Below, piece by piece: positions 16,465 through 25,567 of a stretch of DNA of 45,633 nt (position 1 is its first letter; each line of letters opens with the position of its first letter). A model generated the notes under the pieces. It saw only the letters and a program-made list of their open reading frames with translations. It searched no databases and was not told the DNA's origin. A program made the translations under genes and the position numbers. Origin of the DNA: Pseudomonadota bacterium (lineage in GTDB: Bacteria > Pseudomonadota > Gammaproteobacteria > Halothiobacillales > Halothiobacillaceae); NCBI GenBank assembly GCA_021801265.1, contig JAJYYE010000007.1, forward strand, positions 1 to 45,633, written 5' to 3'.

Positions 16465-17379
16465 ATGGAAACAACAATGACCAAAAATTATCCACGGGAT
16501 TTTATTGGATATGGAAGAACACCACCCCAAGTTATTTGGCCTCATGGTGCAAAAATTGCGGTTCAATTTGTCATTAACTACGAGGAAGGTGCTGAGAACT
16601 GTATTCTTGATCAGGACGCTGCCTCTGAGTCTTTTTTGTCAGAAGTTGTTAATGCTTCACCAAGAGTAGGTTTGCGGCATAAAAGTGTTGAATCACTGTA
16701 CGAATACGGTTCGCGCGCAGGATTTTGGCGTTTGCAACGCTTGTTTGCTCAATATCAACTACCCGCCACGGTTTTTGCGGTAGCACTCGCCATAAAACGC
16801 AACCCCGATGCCGTTGAGGCCATGCTGGAGTCTGGTTGGGAGATAGCAAGTCACGGATATCGCTGGATTGATTATCAATCTGTTACGCCTGAGGTTGAAC
16901 GAGATCATATTCGACTTGCGCTTGATGTGCACAAACAGCTGATCGGTAAGGCGCCGGTTGGTTGGTATATTGGTCGAGATACGGAGTTTACGCGCTCAAT
17001 TTTGCTTGAAGAAACCGCTCCGCTGTATGACTCCGACTCTTATGCGGATGATTTGCCTTATTTTATTCACTGTAATGCCAAGCCTCATCTGATTATTCCT
17101 TATACATTGGATGTTAATGATATGCGCTATTTAACGGCTCAGGGATTTAATACGGGCGATCAGTTTTTTACCTATTTGAAGGATAGTTTTGATGCTTTGT
17201 ATGTAGAAGGAGACTATGCGCCAAAGTTTCTTTCAATCGGTTTGCATTGTCGTATTTCTGGAAAACCTGGACGAATTATCGCATTGAAGCGATTTATTGA
17301 GTATGTATTAAGCTATCAGGATGTATGGGTGTGTACACGAGAAGATATTGCGCGCCATTGGATTGATAATCATGCTTGA
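16465..17379 (+). CDS. puuE: Allantoinase PuuE (polysaccharide-deacetylase fold)
   Basis: This 304-aa protein is close to PuuE of Pseudomonas (about 308 aa), the metal-independent allantoinase that hydrolyses allantoin to allantoate. It has the family start YPRDFIGYGRTPPQ, FVINYEEGAENCIL, EIASHGYRWIDYQ, GWYIGRDTEFTRSIL and SIGLHCRISGKPGR. It is cytoplasmic, with no signal. ATG 16465 has a GAGG upstream; ATG 16477 is an alternative. uraD follows after 16 bp, so allantoin formation and opening are coupled. The gene is visibly AT-richer than flanking operons. Confidence 0.93.
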   Translation: METTMTKNYPRDFIGYGRTPPQVIWPHGAKIAVQFVINYEEGAENCILDQDAASESFLSEVVNASPRVGLRHKSVESLYEYGSRAGFWRLQRLFAQYQLPATVFAVALAIKRNPDAVEAMLESGWEIASHGYRWIDYQSVTPEVERDHIRLALDVHKQLIGKAPVGWYIGRDTEFTRSILLEETAPLYDSDSYADDLPYFIHCNAKPHLIIPYTLDVNDMRYLTAQGFNTGDQFFTYLKDSFDALYVEGDYAPKFLSIGLHCRISGKPGRIIALKRFIEYVLSYQDVWVCTREDIARHWIDNHA

Positions 17380-17395
17380 GTTTTAAGGGTTAAAT

Positions 17396-17890
17396 ATGAA
17401 TATTGTTAAGCTGAATTCACTTGCTGAAGACGATTTTGCTGATTTTTTTAAGCATCTTTTGGAGCATGCGGATTGGGTAATAAAATCCCTTGAATTAGCT
17501 CGCCCATTTTCCTGTATTGATGACTTGAAAATTAATCTTTCTTCTATTGTTCGCTCCGCAAGCGATGACCAAAAACGATCTCTGTTAATTCATCACCCAA
17601 AACTAGGTTCAAGCGTTCAAGTTCAGGGTTTTTCTGAATCTGAGCAAAACAAAGCCGGGCTTCACGCTTTGAGCGATGATGAATCCGTTTCTTTCAAGAA
17701 GATGAATGAAATTTATGAGGGGAAAATGGGTTTTCCCTTTGTGGTTGCCGTTGCTGGATTGAGTCAGCGCGAAATTTTCCAGGCTCTTGAACTCCGTTGC
17801 CACGGTAATCCGATTAACGAATTAGCTGTTGCTATTGATGAATTGATTAAAGTTGCTTTTATCCGTATTTCCAAATTAATTCCTGATTAG
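17396..17890 (+). CDS. uraD: OHCU decarboxylase UraD
   Basis: The 164-aa enzyme decarboxylates 2-oxo-4-hydroxy-4-carboxy-5-ureidoimidazoline to (S)-allantoin, the last step from urate. The catalytic His (His67 in IHHPKLG) and the SES(E)Q motif (residues 80-84, Glu83) are present. The closing K-GFPF-V-AV-G-S-EI-ALE-R pattern fits the family. No urate oxidase, HIU hydrolase or xanthine dehydrogenase gene lies in the window, so upstream steps must be encoded elsewhere or be absent. Strongly AT-rich codon use. Confidence 0.92.
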   Translation: MNIVKLNSLAEDDFADFFKHLLEHADWVIKSLELARPFSCIDDLKINLSSIVRSASDDQKRSLLIHHPKLGSSVQVQGFSESEQNKAGLHALSDDESVSFKKMNEIYEGKMGFPFVVAVAGLSQREIFQALELRCHGNPINELAVAIDELIKVAFIRISKLIPD

Positions 17891-17931
17891 ACGCTTTGTT
17901 TTTGCGTGAGTTTGCTTTAAAGGAGACTGAA

Positions 17932-19482
17932 ATGAATCCGCCTATTTCGTCAAAGTTCCCGCGATTAGAGCTGGTTGGCATTACCAAAGCGTATCCCTCT
18001 GTGATCGCGAATCAGGATGTAAACCTAATCGTTCGCCCCGGCGAAATTCATGCGGTGCTTGGGGAGAATGGGGCGGGCAAAAGCACCCTGATGAAAATCA
18101 TTTACGGGGTGACCAAACCGGATTCTGGCTCGGTACTCTGGGACAACCGTGAGGTATTGATTGAATCCCCGGCGCAGGCCAGAAAAATTGGCATTGGTAT
18201 GGTGTTTCAGCATTTCTCTTTATTTGAAACCCTGACGGTTGCCGAGAATATTTCCTTGGCGTTGGATTCCGCCGTTTCGCCCGCCAAATTGGCGCAGCGG
18301 ATCAAAGAGGTCTCTCATGAATATGGCCTGCCCATTGATCCCCATCGGCTGATTCATAGCATGTCGGTGGGTGAGCGTCAGCGGGTCGAGATTGTGCGCT
18401 GTTTGTTGAATGCCCCGCGCTTGCTCATTATGGATGAACCCACCTCCGTTCTAACGCCTCAGGCGGTTTTGAAACTCTTTGAAACCCTGAGGCGTTTGGC
18501 TTCTGAGGGGTGCAGTATTCTTTATATCAGCCATAAATTAGATGAAATCCGAACGCTGTGTGACAAGGCCACGATTTTGCGGGGTGGTCGGGTAACCGGC
18601 ACAGCCATTCCCAGTCAAGAGTCCCACGAATCGTTAGCGCAATTGATGATAGGCCGAAATCTACCTGAGTGTCAGATGGCGGCCAAAATACCTGCTGAAA
18701 CGCGGCTTAAAATTCAGCATCTCAACTTATCGACGATTGATCCGTTTGGCGTGACCTTAAAGAATATCAATCTTGAAGTCAGGGCAGGGGAAATGGTCGG
18801 TATTGCCGGAATATCCGGTAATGGCCAAAAAGAGCTGTTGGCGGCTTTATCGGGCGAGCAGCCCATGAGCAAGGGCTTAACAACGGAAATTTGCGGCACC
18901 CCTGCGGACACGCTTTCCTCATCACAGCGGCGTTCTTTGGGCCTGCGGTTTATACCCGAAGAGCGACTGGGCCGCGGTGCCGTGCCTTCAATGAGTTTGA
19001 GGCTGAACGCGTTGCTCACTTCATCCGAAGGGGATGGCCTGGTCAAACATGGCTTGATTTCATATCCCGATGTGCGTTCGTTCGCTCAGTACGTTATTGC
19101 GCAATTTAATGTTAAATGCGGCGGTGACGGGGCCTTAGCGAATAGTTTATCCGGTGGAAATTTACAAAAATTTATTGTGGGGCGGGAAATCCTGCTGGCG
19201 CCGAAAGTCATGATTGTGGCTCAACCAACCTGGGGTGTGGATGTGGGCGCAGCCCAGTTGATTCGCCAGGCACTGATTGATTTGCGCAATCAAGACGTGG
19301 CCGTATTGGTGGTATCCGAGGAACTGGAGGAGCTATTTATGATTTGCGACCGGATTGCGGTGATTGCCGATGGGCGTTTATCACCCGCTGTGCCTGCTTC
19401 ACAAACTTCAGTCGAAAAAATTGGCCTTTGGATGAGTGGTGAGTTTAATGATGTACATGCCGAGGAGGTGAGCCATGCCTAG
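17932..19482 (+). CDS. Nucleobase/nucleoside ABC importer ATPase, set 1 (YufO type)
   Basis: This gives 516 aa from ATG 17932, chosen because AAAGGAG lies 6 nt upstream. Two nucleotide-binding domains are fused in the sugar/nucleoside CUT2-like way. Domain 1 has [19 protein letters not shown] and [12 protein letters not shown]. Domain 2 is degenerate, with [11 protein letters not shown] and LSGGNLQKFIVGREI, and AQPTWGVD in the Walker B place. It overlaps the first permease by 8 nt. No binding protein accompanies this set, unlike the other two sets in the window. Neighbouring deaminases suggest purine or pyrimidine bases as cargo. Confidence 0.9.
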   Translation: MNPPISSKFPRLELVGITKAYPSVIANQDVNLIVRPGEIHAVLGENGAGKSTLMKIIYGVTKPDSGSVLWDNREVLIESPAQARKIGIGMVFQHFSLFETLTVAENISLALDSAVSPAKLAQRIKEVSHEYGLPIDPHRLIHSMSVGERQRVEIVRCLLNAPRLLIMDEPTSVLTPQAVLKLFETLRRLASEGCSILYISHKLDEIRTLCDKATILRGGRVTGTAIPSQESHESLAQLMIGRNLPECQMAAKIPAETRLKIQHLNLSTIDPFGVTLKNINLEVRAGEMVGIAGISGNGQKELLAALSGEQPMSKGLTTEICGTPADTLSSSQRRSLGLRFIPEERLGRGAVPSMSLRLNALLTSSEGDGLVKHGLISYPDVRSFAQYVIAQFNVKCGGDGALANSLSGGNLQKFIVGREILLAPKVMIVAQPTWGVDVGAAQLIRQALIDLRNQDVAVLVVSEELEELFMICDRIAVIADGRLSPAVPASQTSVEKIGLWMSGEFNDVHAEEVSHA

Positions 19483-20584
19483 GTTGGAACGAAGGGCGAA
19501 GCCTTCGCGGGTGATGATGTTTGCCTCGCCCTTGATTGCCGCCGTGATGATGCTGATCACGGGATACATTCTCTTTAGCGTGATGGGGAAAGAACCTATT
19601 CATGCGTTTGGGGTGTTTTTCATTAAGCCGCTCACCACGACTTATGGTGTTGGCGAACTTTTTTTGAAAGCGACGCCACTGATCTTGATTGGCGTAGGCC
19701 TAGCGATTGGTTTTCGTGCGCGGGTATTCAACATCGGTGCCGAGGGGCAGTTTGTGATGGGCGCCATTGCCGCCGGTGGGGTGGCCTTGTATTTCCATCA
19801 CTTGGAGGCAGTCTGGATTCTGCCTTTAATGATGTTGGCCGGCATAGGGGGGGGCATGGCTTGGGCGGCTATCCCCGCGTTTCTGCGTACCCGATTTAAT
19901 ACGAATGAAATCCTGGTCACTTTGATGCTGGTTTATGTGGCGCAATTGTTCTTGGGTTACCTCGTTCAGGGGCCATGGCGTGATCCGGAAGGGTTTAACT
20001 TTCCTCAGACCAAAATGTTTACCGATTCCGAAACTATGCCGCTATTGATTGAAGGGCTTAGAACAAATCTGGGTTTTGTGATTGCCTTGTTCCTCGTCGC
20101 CGTAGCCTGGTTTTTCTCTTTCAAGATGTTTGCAGGTTTTCGTATGGAAGTGAGCGGGTTGGCACCGGATGCCGCGCGCTACGCGGGGTTTAGCGAACAA
20201 CGCAATGTATGGTTTGCGTTGTTAATCAGTGGCGGATTGGCGGGTTTTGCTGGCATGGTTGAGGTGGCTGGCCCCATCGGACAACTGCAGCCGGTGATCT
20301 CCCCTGGTTATGGGTTCGCCGCCATCATTGTGGCCTATGTCGGGCGACTGCATCCGATTGGCGTGTTACTGGCGAGCTTGCTGCTTTCATTGCTTTATTT
20401 GGGTGGAGAAACTGCGCAAATGGATCTGAATTTACCTTCAGCTATTACGGGGTTGTTTCAGGGGATTTTGCTGTTCTACTTGCTGGCGGCCGATATTTTT
20501 ATTCATTATCGAATCAAGCCAAATCCCCATGAAGCACGTTGTACTATCACGCCGCCACCGCCCCCATCGGGAGACATGATATGA
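19475..20584 (+). CDS. Nucleobase ABC importer permease 1, set 1 (YufP type)
   Basis: The 369-aa BPD_transp_2 family permease has about eight to nine helices and the landmarks PLILIGVGLAIGFRARVFNIGAEGQFVMGA, RFNTNEILVTLMLVYVAQLFL and GYGFAAIIVAYVGRLHPIGVL. GAGGAGGTGAGCC precedes the ATG. The stop overlaps the next permease start as ATGA. Pairs of unequal permeases (about 360 and 310 aa) are typical of BMP-dependent importers for nucleosides and bases. Confidence 0.92.
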   Translation: MPRLERRAKPSRVMMFASPLIAAVMMLITGYILFSVMGKEPIHAFGVFFIKPLTTTYGVGELFLKATPLILIGVGLAIGFRARVFNIGAEGQFVMGAIAAGGVALYFHHLEAVWILPLMMLAGIGGGMAWAAIPAFLRTRFNTNEILVTLMLVYVAQLFLGYLVQGPWRDPEGFNFPQTKMFTDSETMPLLIEGLRTNLGFVIALFLVAVAWFFSFKMFAGFRMEVSGLAPDAARYAGFSEQRNVWFALLISGGLAGFAGMVEVAGPIGQLQPVISPGYGFAAIIVAYVGRLHPIGVLLASLLLSLLYLGGETAQMDLNLPSAITGLFQGILLFYLLAADIFIHYRIKPNPHEARCTITPPPPPSGDMI

Positions 20585-21507
20585 GCATTGAGCAAATGAT
20601 TCTGATTTTTGCCAGCATTGTGGCTGCGGCAACGCCCCTGGCCTTCGCGGCCTTTGGTGAATTAGTCACCGAGCGCGCCGGCGTGCTCAATTTGGGTGTT
20701 GAGGGCATGATGCTCATGGGCGCCGTGGCGGGATTTGCGGTAGCTTCACAATCGGGTAGCTTGACGTTGGGTTTTGGCGCGGGTCTGTTAGCGGGCTTGG
20801 CGATGTCATTGATTTTTGCTGTGCTCACCTTGCATCTTCAAACCAATCAAGTGGCGACGGGCTTGGCATTAACGTTGTTCGGCGCCGGTTTAAGTGCATT
20901 TATTGGCAAATCGTATGTGGGCTTGTCGTTGCAGGGATTGCAACCGATTTCTATTCCCTATTTAACGGATATTCCCTTGATCGGGCGATTGATTTTCCAT
21001 TTTGATTGGGTGGTGTACGGCTCATTCGTTTTATTATTTGGGCTAATCTGGTTTTTCAAATATTCCCGCTGGGGATTGGTGGTACGCGCCGTAGGTGAAT
21101 CGCCGGTTTCGGCCCATGCGATTGGTTATCCGGTGATTCGCATCCGCTACTTGGCTATTTTGTTTGGTGGCGCGATGAGCGGCATTGCTGGCGCCTATCT
21201 CTCTTTAGCGATTACGCCGATGTGGGTTGAAGGCATGACCTCGGGGCGCGGATGGATTGCGTTGGCGTTGGTCGTTTTTGCTACGTGGAAGCCGATACGC
21301 GTGATGGTGGGGGCGTATTTGTTTGGCGGCGTGACTATTTTGCAGTTTTATGGACAAGGCATGGGGGTGCATATTCCCTCCGAGATTTTGTCAATGCTGC
21401 CGTATCTTGTCACCATCGTCGTGTTGGTGCTGATTAGCCGAAATCCCAAAACCATTTTGCTCAATCAACCGATGTCGTTGGGCCAAAGTTTTTATCCGCG
21501 CACGTGA
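20581..21507 (+). CDS. Nucleobase ABC importer permease 2, set 1 (YufQ type)
   Basis: The start is ATG 20581, overlapping the previous stop by 4 nt, giving 308 aa. It is the shorter permease of the pair, with AAATPLAFAAFGELVTERAGVLNLGVEGMMLMGA at the N terminus and the GRGWIALALVVFATWKPIRV loop near the C terminus. About eight helices are visible. The amidohydrolase gene follows 26 bp later, so import and deamination are likely one transcript. Confidence 0.92.
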   Translation: MSIEQMILIFASIVAAATPLAFAAFGELVTERAGVLNLGVEGMMLMGAVAGFAVASQSGSLTLGFGAGLLAGLAMSLIFAVLTLHLQTNQVATGLALTLFGAGLSAFIGKSYVGLSLQGLQPISIPYLTDIPLIGRLIFHFDWVVYGSFVLLFGLIWFFKYSRWGLVVRAVGESPVSAHAIGYPVIRIRYLAILFGGAMSGIAGAYLSLAITPMWVEGMTSGRGWIALALVVFATWKPIRVMVGAYLFGGVTILQFYGQGMGVHIPSEILSMLPYLVTIVVLVLISRNPKTILLNQPMSLGQSFYPRT

Positions 21508-21533
21508 AATACGTGCCATTTTGGAGATGATTG

Positions 21534-22946
21534 ATGTCTGAACGGCTGTTAATTCGGGATGCGGACGTGGTGGTGACCATGAACGCGCAGCGGGAAGAAA
21601 TCGCGCAGGGCAGTGTGCTGATCGAAGGCGATGCAATTCTTAAGGTGGGCACCGCTGCGCGTATTGACCAATGGATTTTGGACGATCCCGCCGCCCGTCA
21701 ACCGCACCGCACCATCCGTGCGCAGGGGTGTGTGGTGTTGCCGGGGTTGGTGAATTGCCATCATCATCTGTATCAAACCCTCACGCGCGCAATTGGTACC
21801 GGGCGTGGCTATGCGCTGTTCGATTGGCTCAAATTGCTGTACCCCGTTTGGGCAGAAATGGACCCAGAGGCCATTCATGTCAGCACCCAAGTGGGTTTGG
21901 CCGAATTGATTCTTTCGGGGGCCACAACCGTTGCCGACCACCTGTATTTATTTCCGAATGGTTCGCGCTTGGATGACGAGATTATTGCGGCACAGGCGAT
22001 GGGCGTGCGGTTCCATCCCACGCGCGGCAGCATGAGTTTGGGACAAAGTCAGGGCGGCTTGCCGCCCGATCGCGTGGTACAGCGTGAATCGGATATCTTG
22101 GCCGATAGCCAGCGCGTGATTGAAACCTTCCATGATCCGGCACCCCGTTCGATGCTGCGGATTGGTCTGGCACCGTGCTCACCCTTCAGCGTCACCGGCG
22201 ACTTGATGCGCGAAAGTGCCCGATTGGCACGCTCCTATCAAAAAGTCGGTCTACATACGCATCTTGCCGAAACGTTGGACGAAGAACGGTTTTGTCTGGA
22301 AAAATTTGGCAAACGCCCGCTTGATTACGCCGAATCGGTGGAATGGGTTGGGCCGGACGTATGGTTTGCCCACATGGTGCACCCCAGTGATTCGGATATG
22401 GATCGGCTCGCGCATCATTGCAGCGGCGTGTGCCATTGCGCCAGCAGTAATATGATCCTCGCCTCAGGCATTGCGCCGGTGCGCCAGATGGTCGATCGCG
22501 GTGTGCGTGTGGGGTTGGGTGTGGATGGGTCGGCCAGTAACGATGGTAATCACCTTTTGGGTGAGGCGCGCCAAGCCATGCTGCTGCAGCGGGTGGGCTG
22601 GCCGGGTTTTGAATCCAATGCGAATCGATTTTCTGTGCGTGAAGCCTTGGAATTGGCGACGATTGGTGGTGCGCGCGTGCTGCAGCGCGACGACATTGGC
22701 AGTTTGGAGCCCGGCAAAGCTGCCGATGTGGTAGCGTTTCGCATCGACGATTTAGCGCACGCGGGCGCCTTGGGTGATTCGGTGGCCGCCTTGCTCACTT
22801 GTGCGCCGGGTACCGTCTGGTTATCGGTCATTAATGGCAAAGTTGTCGTGGAAGATCATCAGTTAGTTGGGATGGATCTCAGTGGCTTGATTAAAAAACA
22901 TAATGCCATCAGCAAGGGTATGTTGCGTCGGGCGGGTGTGTTATGA
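21534..22946 (+). CDS. 8-Oxoguanine deaminase-type amidohydrolase
   Basis: Starting at ATG 21534 (GGAG upstream) this is 470 aa. It is a COG0402 amidohydrolase with metal ligands in NCHHHLYQT (residues 74-82), the HTHLAETLDEE catalytic His/Glu strand, CHCASSNMILASGIAPV and GLGVDGSASNDGNHLL with the metal Asp. This pattern is that of the 8-oxoguanine deaminase branch (Pseudomonas PA0142 type) rather than classical guanine deaminase. Products would be urate from 8-oxoguanine or xanthine from guanine. Urate would feed the puuE/uraD route. It overlaps the next deaminase by 4 nt (ATGA). Confidence 0.82.
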   Translation: MSERLLIRDADVVVTMNAQREEIAQGSVLIEGDAILKVGTAARIDQWILDDPAARQPHRTIRAQGCVVLPGLVNCHHHLYQTLTRAIGTGRGYALFDWLKLLYPVWAEMDPEAIHVSTQVGLAELILSGATTVADHLYLFPNGSRLDDEIIAAQAMGVRFHPTRGSMSLGQSQGGLPPDRVVQRESDILADSQRVIETFHDPAPRSMLRIGLAPCSPFSVTGDLMRESARLARSYQKVGLHTHLAETLDEERFCLEKFGKRPLDYAESVEWVGPDVWFAHMVHPSDSDMDRLAHHCSGVCHCASSNMILASGIAPVRQMVDRGVRVGLGVDGSASNDGNHLLGEARQAMLLQRVGWPGFESNANRFSVREALELATIGGARVLQRDDIGSLEPGKAADVVAFRIDDLAHAGALGDSVAALLTCAPGTVWLSVINGKVVVEDHQLVGMDLSGLIKKHNAISKGMLRRAGVL

Positions 22947-23458
22947 GCTCGGATTTGAACCCGCACGCAGACATCGCGCCCAGCCGCGAGCAAATCATTC
23001 GACATCTGCGCCGATCTAACGCGATTGCGCTGCGCGCGTCGGCACTGGGGCGGCATCCTTTTGGCGCATTGTTAGTGGGGCCGGATCATGAAACGGTTCT
23101 GCTTGAACAGTGCAATATCGATACGGTGAATCATGCCGAATCTACCCTTGTACGAATCGCCTCAACCAATTATTCGCCTGAATTTTTGTGGCGTTGCACG
23201 CTCTATACGGCAGTTGAGCCTTGCTGCATGTGTGCAGGCACGGCCTACTGGGCGAATATTGGGCGAGTGGTGTACGCGATGAGCGAGGCGGAGTTACTCA
23301 AACAAACGGGTAATCACCGTGAAAATCCCACGATGAGTGTGTCTTCGCACTATGTGTTCGCCCATGGCCAGAAACCGGTTGAACTGATTGGGCCTATCGA
23401 TGAATTGTTTGAAGAAACCGTGCAAATGCATCGTGCATTTTGGAACGGGCACGATTAA
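22943..23458 (+). CDS. Cytidine-deaminase-fold base deaminase (GuaD-like)
   Basis: This 171-aa protein has the CDA zinc motifs HAE at residues 64-66, with the catalytic Glu66, and PCCMC at 93-97. The surrounding layout (HPFGALLVGPD, GTAYWANIGRVVYAMS) is that of CDA-fold guanine or nucleobase deaminases, not tRNA TadA, which is shorter and has a different C terminus. It is translationally coupled to the 8-oxoguanine deaminase-type gene. Two unrelated folds for base deamination in one operon suggests two substrates. Confidence 0.85.
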   Translation: MSSDLNPHADIAPSREQIIRHLRRSNAIALRASALGRHPFGALLVGPDHETVLLEQCNIDTVNHAESTLVRIASTNYSPEFLWRCTLYTAVEPCCMCAGTAYWANIGRVVYAMSEAELLKQTGNHRENPTMSVSSHYVFAHGQKPVELIGPIDELFEETVQMHRAFWNGHD

Positions 23459-23545
23459 GTATGCGCGGTCAGGTTATTTGCCTTGATTTTTTGCGGTATT
23501 GCCAGGGAGGCTCCCTAGGAATCCTCATCCCCATCGAGATAAAAC

Positions 23546-24169
23546 ATGTTGCACCTCGTCGAACACCCCTTAATTGGACATAAACTCACTTTGATGCGCT
23601 GCGCCGATACGTCGACCGATAGCTTTCGCCGCCTGCTACAAGAAATCAGCCAAGCGCTGGCCTACGAGGTCACGCGAGATTTGCCGGTTGATTCGATTCC
23701 CATTCGCACGCCGCTGGCCGAGATGAACGCCCCGACGATTCGCGGGAAAAAACTCTGCCTTATTTCCATTTTACGGGCGGGAAATGGCATGCTCGAAGGC
23801 ATGTTGGCTTTTCTGCCCGCTGCGCGAATTGGCCATATTGGGCTTTATCGTGATCCTGAGACATTACAAGCCATTGAATACTATTTCAAGGTGCCGGTTG
23901 ATATTGCCGATCGGTTGGTCATCGTGGTCGATCCCATGCTGGCAACGGGTCACTCGGCGATTGCCGCTGTCGATCGGCTTAAAGCCGCTGGCGCGAGGAA
24001 CCTGAAGTTTGTTTGTTTGCTTGCCGCTCCCGAGGGGGTGGCTGCGTTTACCGAAGCTCATCCGGATGTGGCCATCACCAGCGCCGCGCTCGATGAATGC
24101 CTAAACGAGCACGGATACATTATGCCGGGGCTGGGTGATGCCGGTGATCGTATGTTCGGCACCAAATAA
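23546..24169 (+). CDS. upp: Uracil phosphoribosyltransferase
   Basis: The protein has 207 aa, the normal Upp length. It has [12 protein letters not shown] at the start, the [13 protein letters not shown] loop, and the PRPP-binding motif [24 protein letters not shown]. The uracil site [17 protein letters not shown] closes it. It converts uracil and PRPP to UMP, so uracil made by the CodA-like deaminase can be salvaged rather than burnt by Rut. It lies between the base deaminases and codA, 87 bp after the former. Confidence 0.95.
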   Translation: MLHLVEHPLIGHKLTLMRCADTSTDSFRRLLQEISQALAYEVTRDLPVDSIPIRTPLAEMNAPTIRGKKLCLISILRAGNGMLEGMLAFLPAARIGHIGLYRDPETLQAIEYYFKVPVDIADRLVIVVDPMLATGHSAIAAVDRLKAAGARNLKFVCLLAAPEGVAAFTEAHPDVAITSAALDECLNEHGYIMPGLGDAGDRMFGTK

Positions 24170-24202
24170 CCTGCCAACCTGTTCATAACGCGAGAGGTGC
24201 CC

Positions 24203-25477
24203 ATGCTGGATTTAAAGATGATTAACTGCACCCTGGCTGATGGCCGAACGGGAATGGATATCGGCATTACAGATGGCCGGATCGTGGTCTTACAACCTCA
24301 CTTGATTGCTGAGGCCGAGCAAGTCATTGATGCCGAAGGGCAATTAGTTACCCCACCGTTCGTTGATGCGCATTTTCACCTCGATTCCACTTTGTCGTTC
24401 GGCCAACCTCGAGTGAATGAATCCGGCACGCTGCTCGAAGGCATTGCCTTGTGGGGCGAACTCAAACCGCTGCTGACTCAAGAAGCCGTGATTGAGCGGG
24501 CATTGGCGTATTGCGATTGGGCGGTCGCGCGCGGATTATTGGCGATACGCTCGCATGTGGATGTGAGTGATCCTCGAATGTTAGTTGTTGAGGCGTTGCT
24601 TGAGGTGCGTGAGCGCGTCAAACCCTATATTGACCTTCAATTAGTCGCCTTCCCGCAGGATGGTTTGCTTCGCACGCCCAATGGCTTGAGTCACTTGATC
24701 CGTGCGCTGGATAGGGGGGTGGAGATTGTCGGCGGCATTCCGCATTTCGAACGCACAATGACCGAGGGCGCAGAATCGATTCGGATTTTGTGCGAACTGG
24801 CTGCAGAACGCGGGCTACAGGTGGATATGCACTGCGATGAAACCGATGATCCCTTATCACGGCATATCGAAACCCTGGCGTTTCATACCCAGCGTTTGGG
24901 CTTGCAGGGGCGGGTGGTCGGCTCACATCTCACCTCAATGCACTCGATGGATAATTACTATGTCTCGAAATTAATCCCGTTAATCAAAGAAGCGGGCGTC
25001 GCCGTGATTGCCAATCCACTGATTAACATCACCTTGCAAGGCCGCCACGATACCTATCCTAAGCGTCGTGGCATGACGCGCGTGCCCGAGTTGATGGCGG
25101 CGGGGGTCGATGTGGCGTTCGGTCAGGATTGTGTGATGGATCCCTGGTACAGCCTGGGTTCTGGCGATATGTTGGAGGTCGCACACATGGGGCTGCATGT
25201 TGCACAAATGACCAGCCAAACTGCCATGCGCGATTGTTTCCATGCGGTGACCACCAACGCGGCTAAAATCCTCGGGCTTGAGGGGTATGGGATTGCGGTT
25301 GGCGCCAAGGCAGATTTGGTGTTATTGCAGGCAAAATCCCCGATGGATGCCATTCGGCTTCGTGCGAACCGGTTAATGGTGATTCGTGCCGGGCGGGTGA
25401 TTGCCCGTTCGCCCGCTCTATTTTCTTTGTTAAATATTGAAGATAGGCCGGAAAAAATTATTTTTAATGATCGGTAA
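24203..25477 (+). CDS. codA: CodA-type cytosine deaminase with altered gate residue
   Basis: I place the start at ATG 24203 (GAGAGG upstream), giving 424 aa; GTG 24197 is possible. It aligns with E. coli CodA throughout at a constant offset of about three residues: HFH at 57-59, FPQ with Gln153, HCDET with His211 and Glu214, SHLTSMHS with His243, and metal Asp310. The next residue, E. coli Asp314 that closes over the pyrimidine ring, is Cys311 (FGQDCVMDPW), and His312 is Gln309. Cytosine deamination is the base prediction, but substitutions at this position are known to widen use of 5-substituted cytosines. Uracil produced feeds Upp or Rut. Confidence 0.86.
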   Translation: MLDLKMINCTLADGRTGMDIGITDGRIVVLQPHLIAEAEQVIDAEGQLVTPPFVDAHFHLDSTLSFGQPRVNESGTLLEGIALWGELKPLLTQEAVIERALAYCDWAVARGLLAIRSHVDVSDPRMLVVEALLEVRERVKPYIDLQLVAFPQDGLLRTPNGLSHLIRALDRGVEIVGGIPHFERTMTEGAESIRILCELAAERGLQVDMHCDETDDPLSRHIETLAFHTQRLGLQGRVVGSHLTSMHSMDNYYVSKLIPLIKEAGVAVIANPLINITLQGRHDTYPKRRGMTRVPELMAAGVDVAFGQDCVMDPWYSLGSGDMLEVAHMGLHVAQMTSQTAMRDCFHAVTTNAAKILGLEGYGIAVGAKADLVLLQAKSPMDAIRLRANRLMVIRAGRVIARSPALFSLLNIEDRPEKIIFNDR

Positions 25478-25567
25478 ATTTACGTTTGAAAAATCAACCT
25501 TAATCACGCCGGTATTAAGATTTATTAGAATAATTTATCCCAAAGTTATCATTATTTATTATTAATA

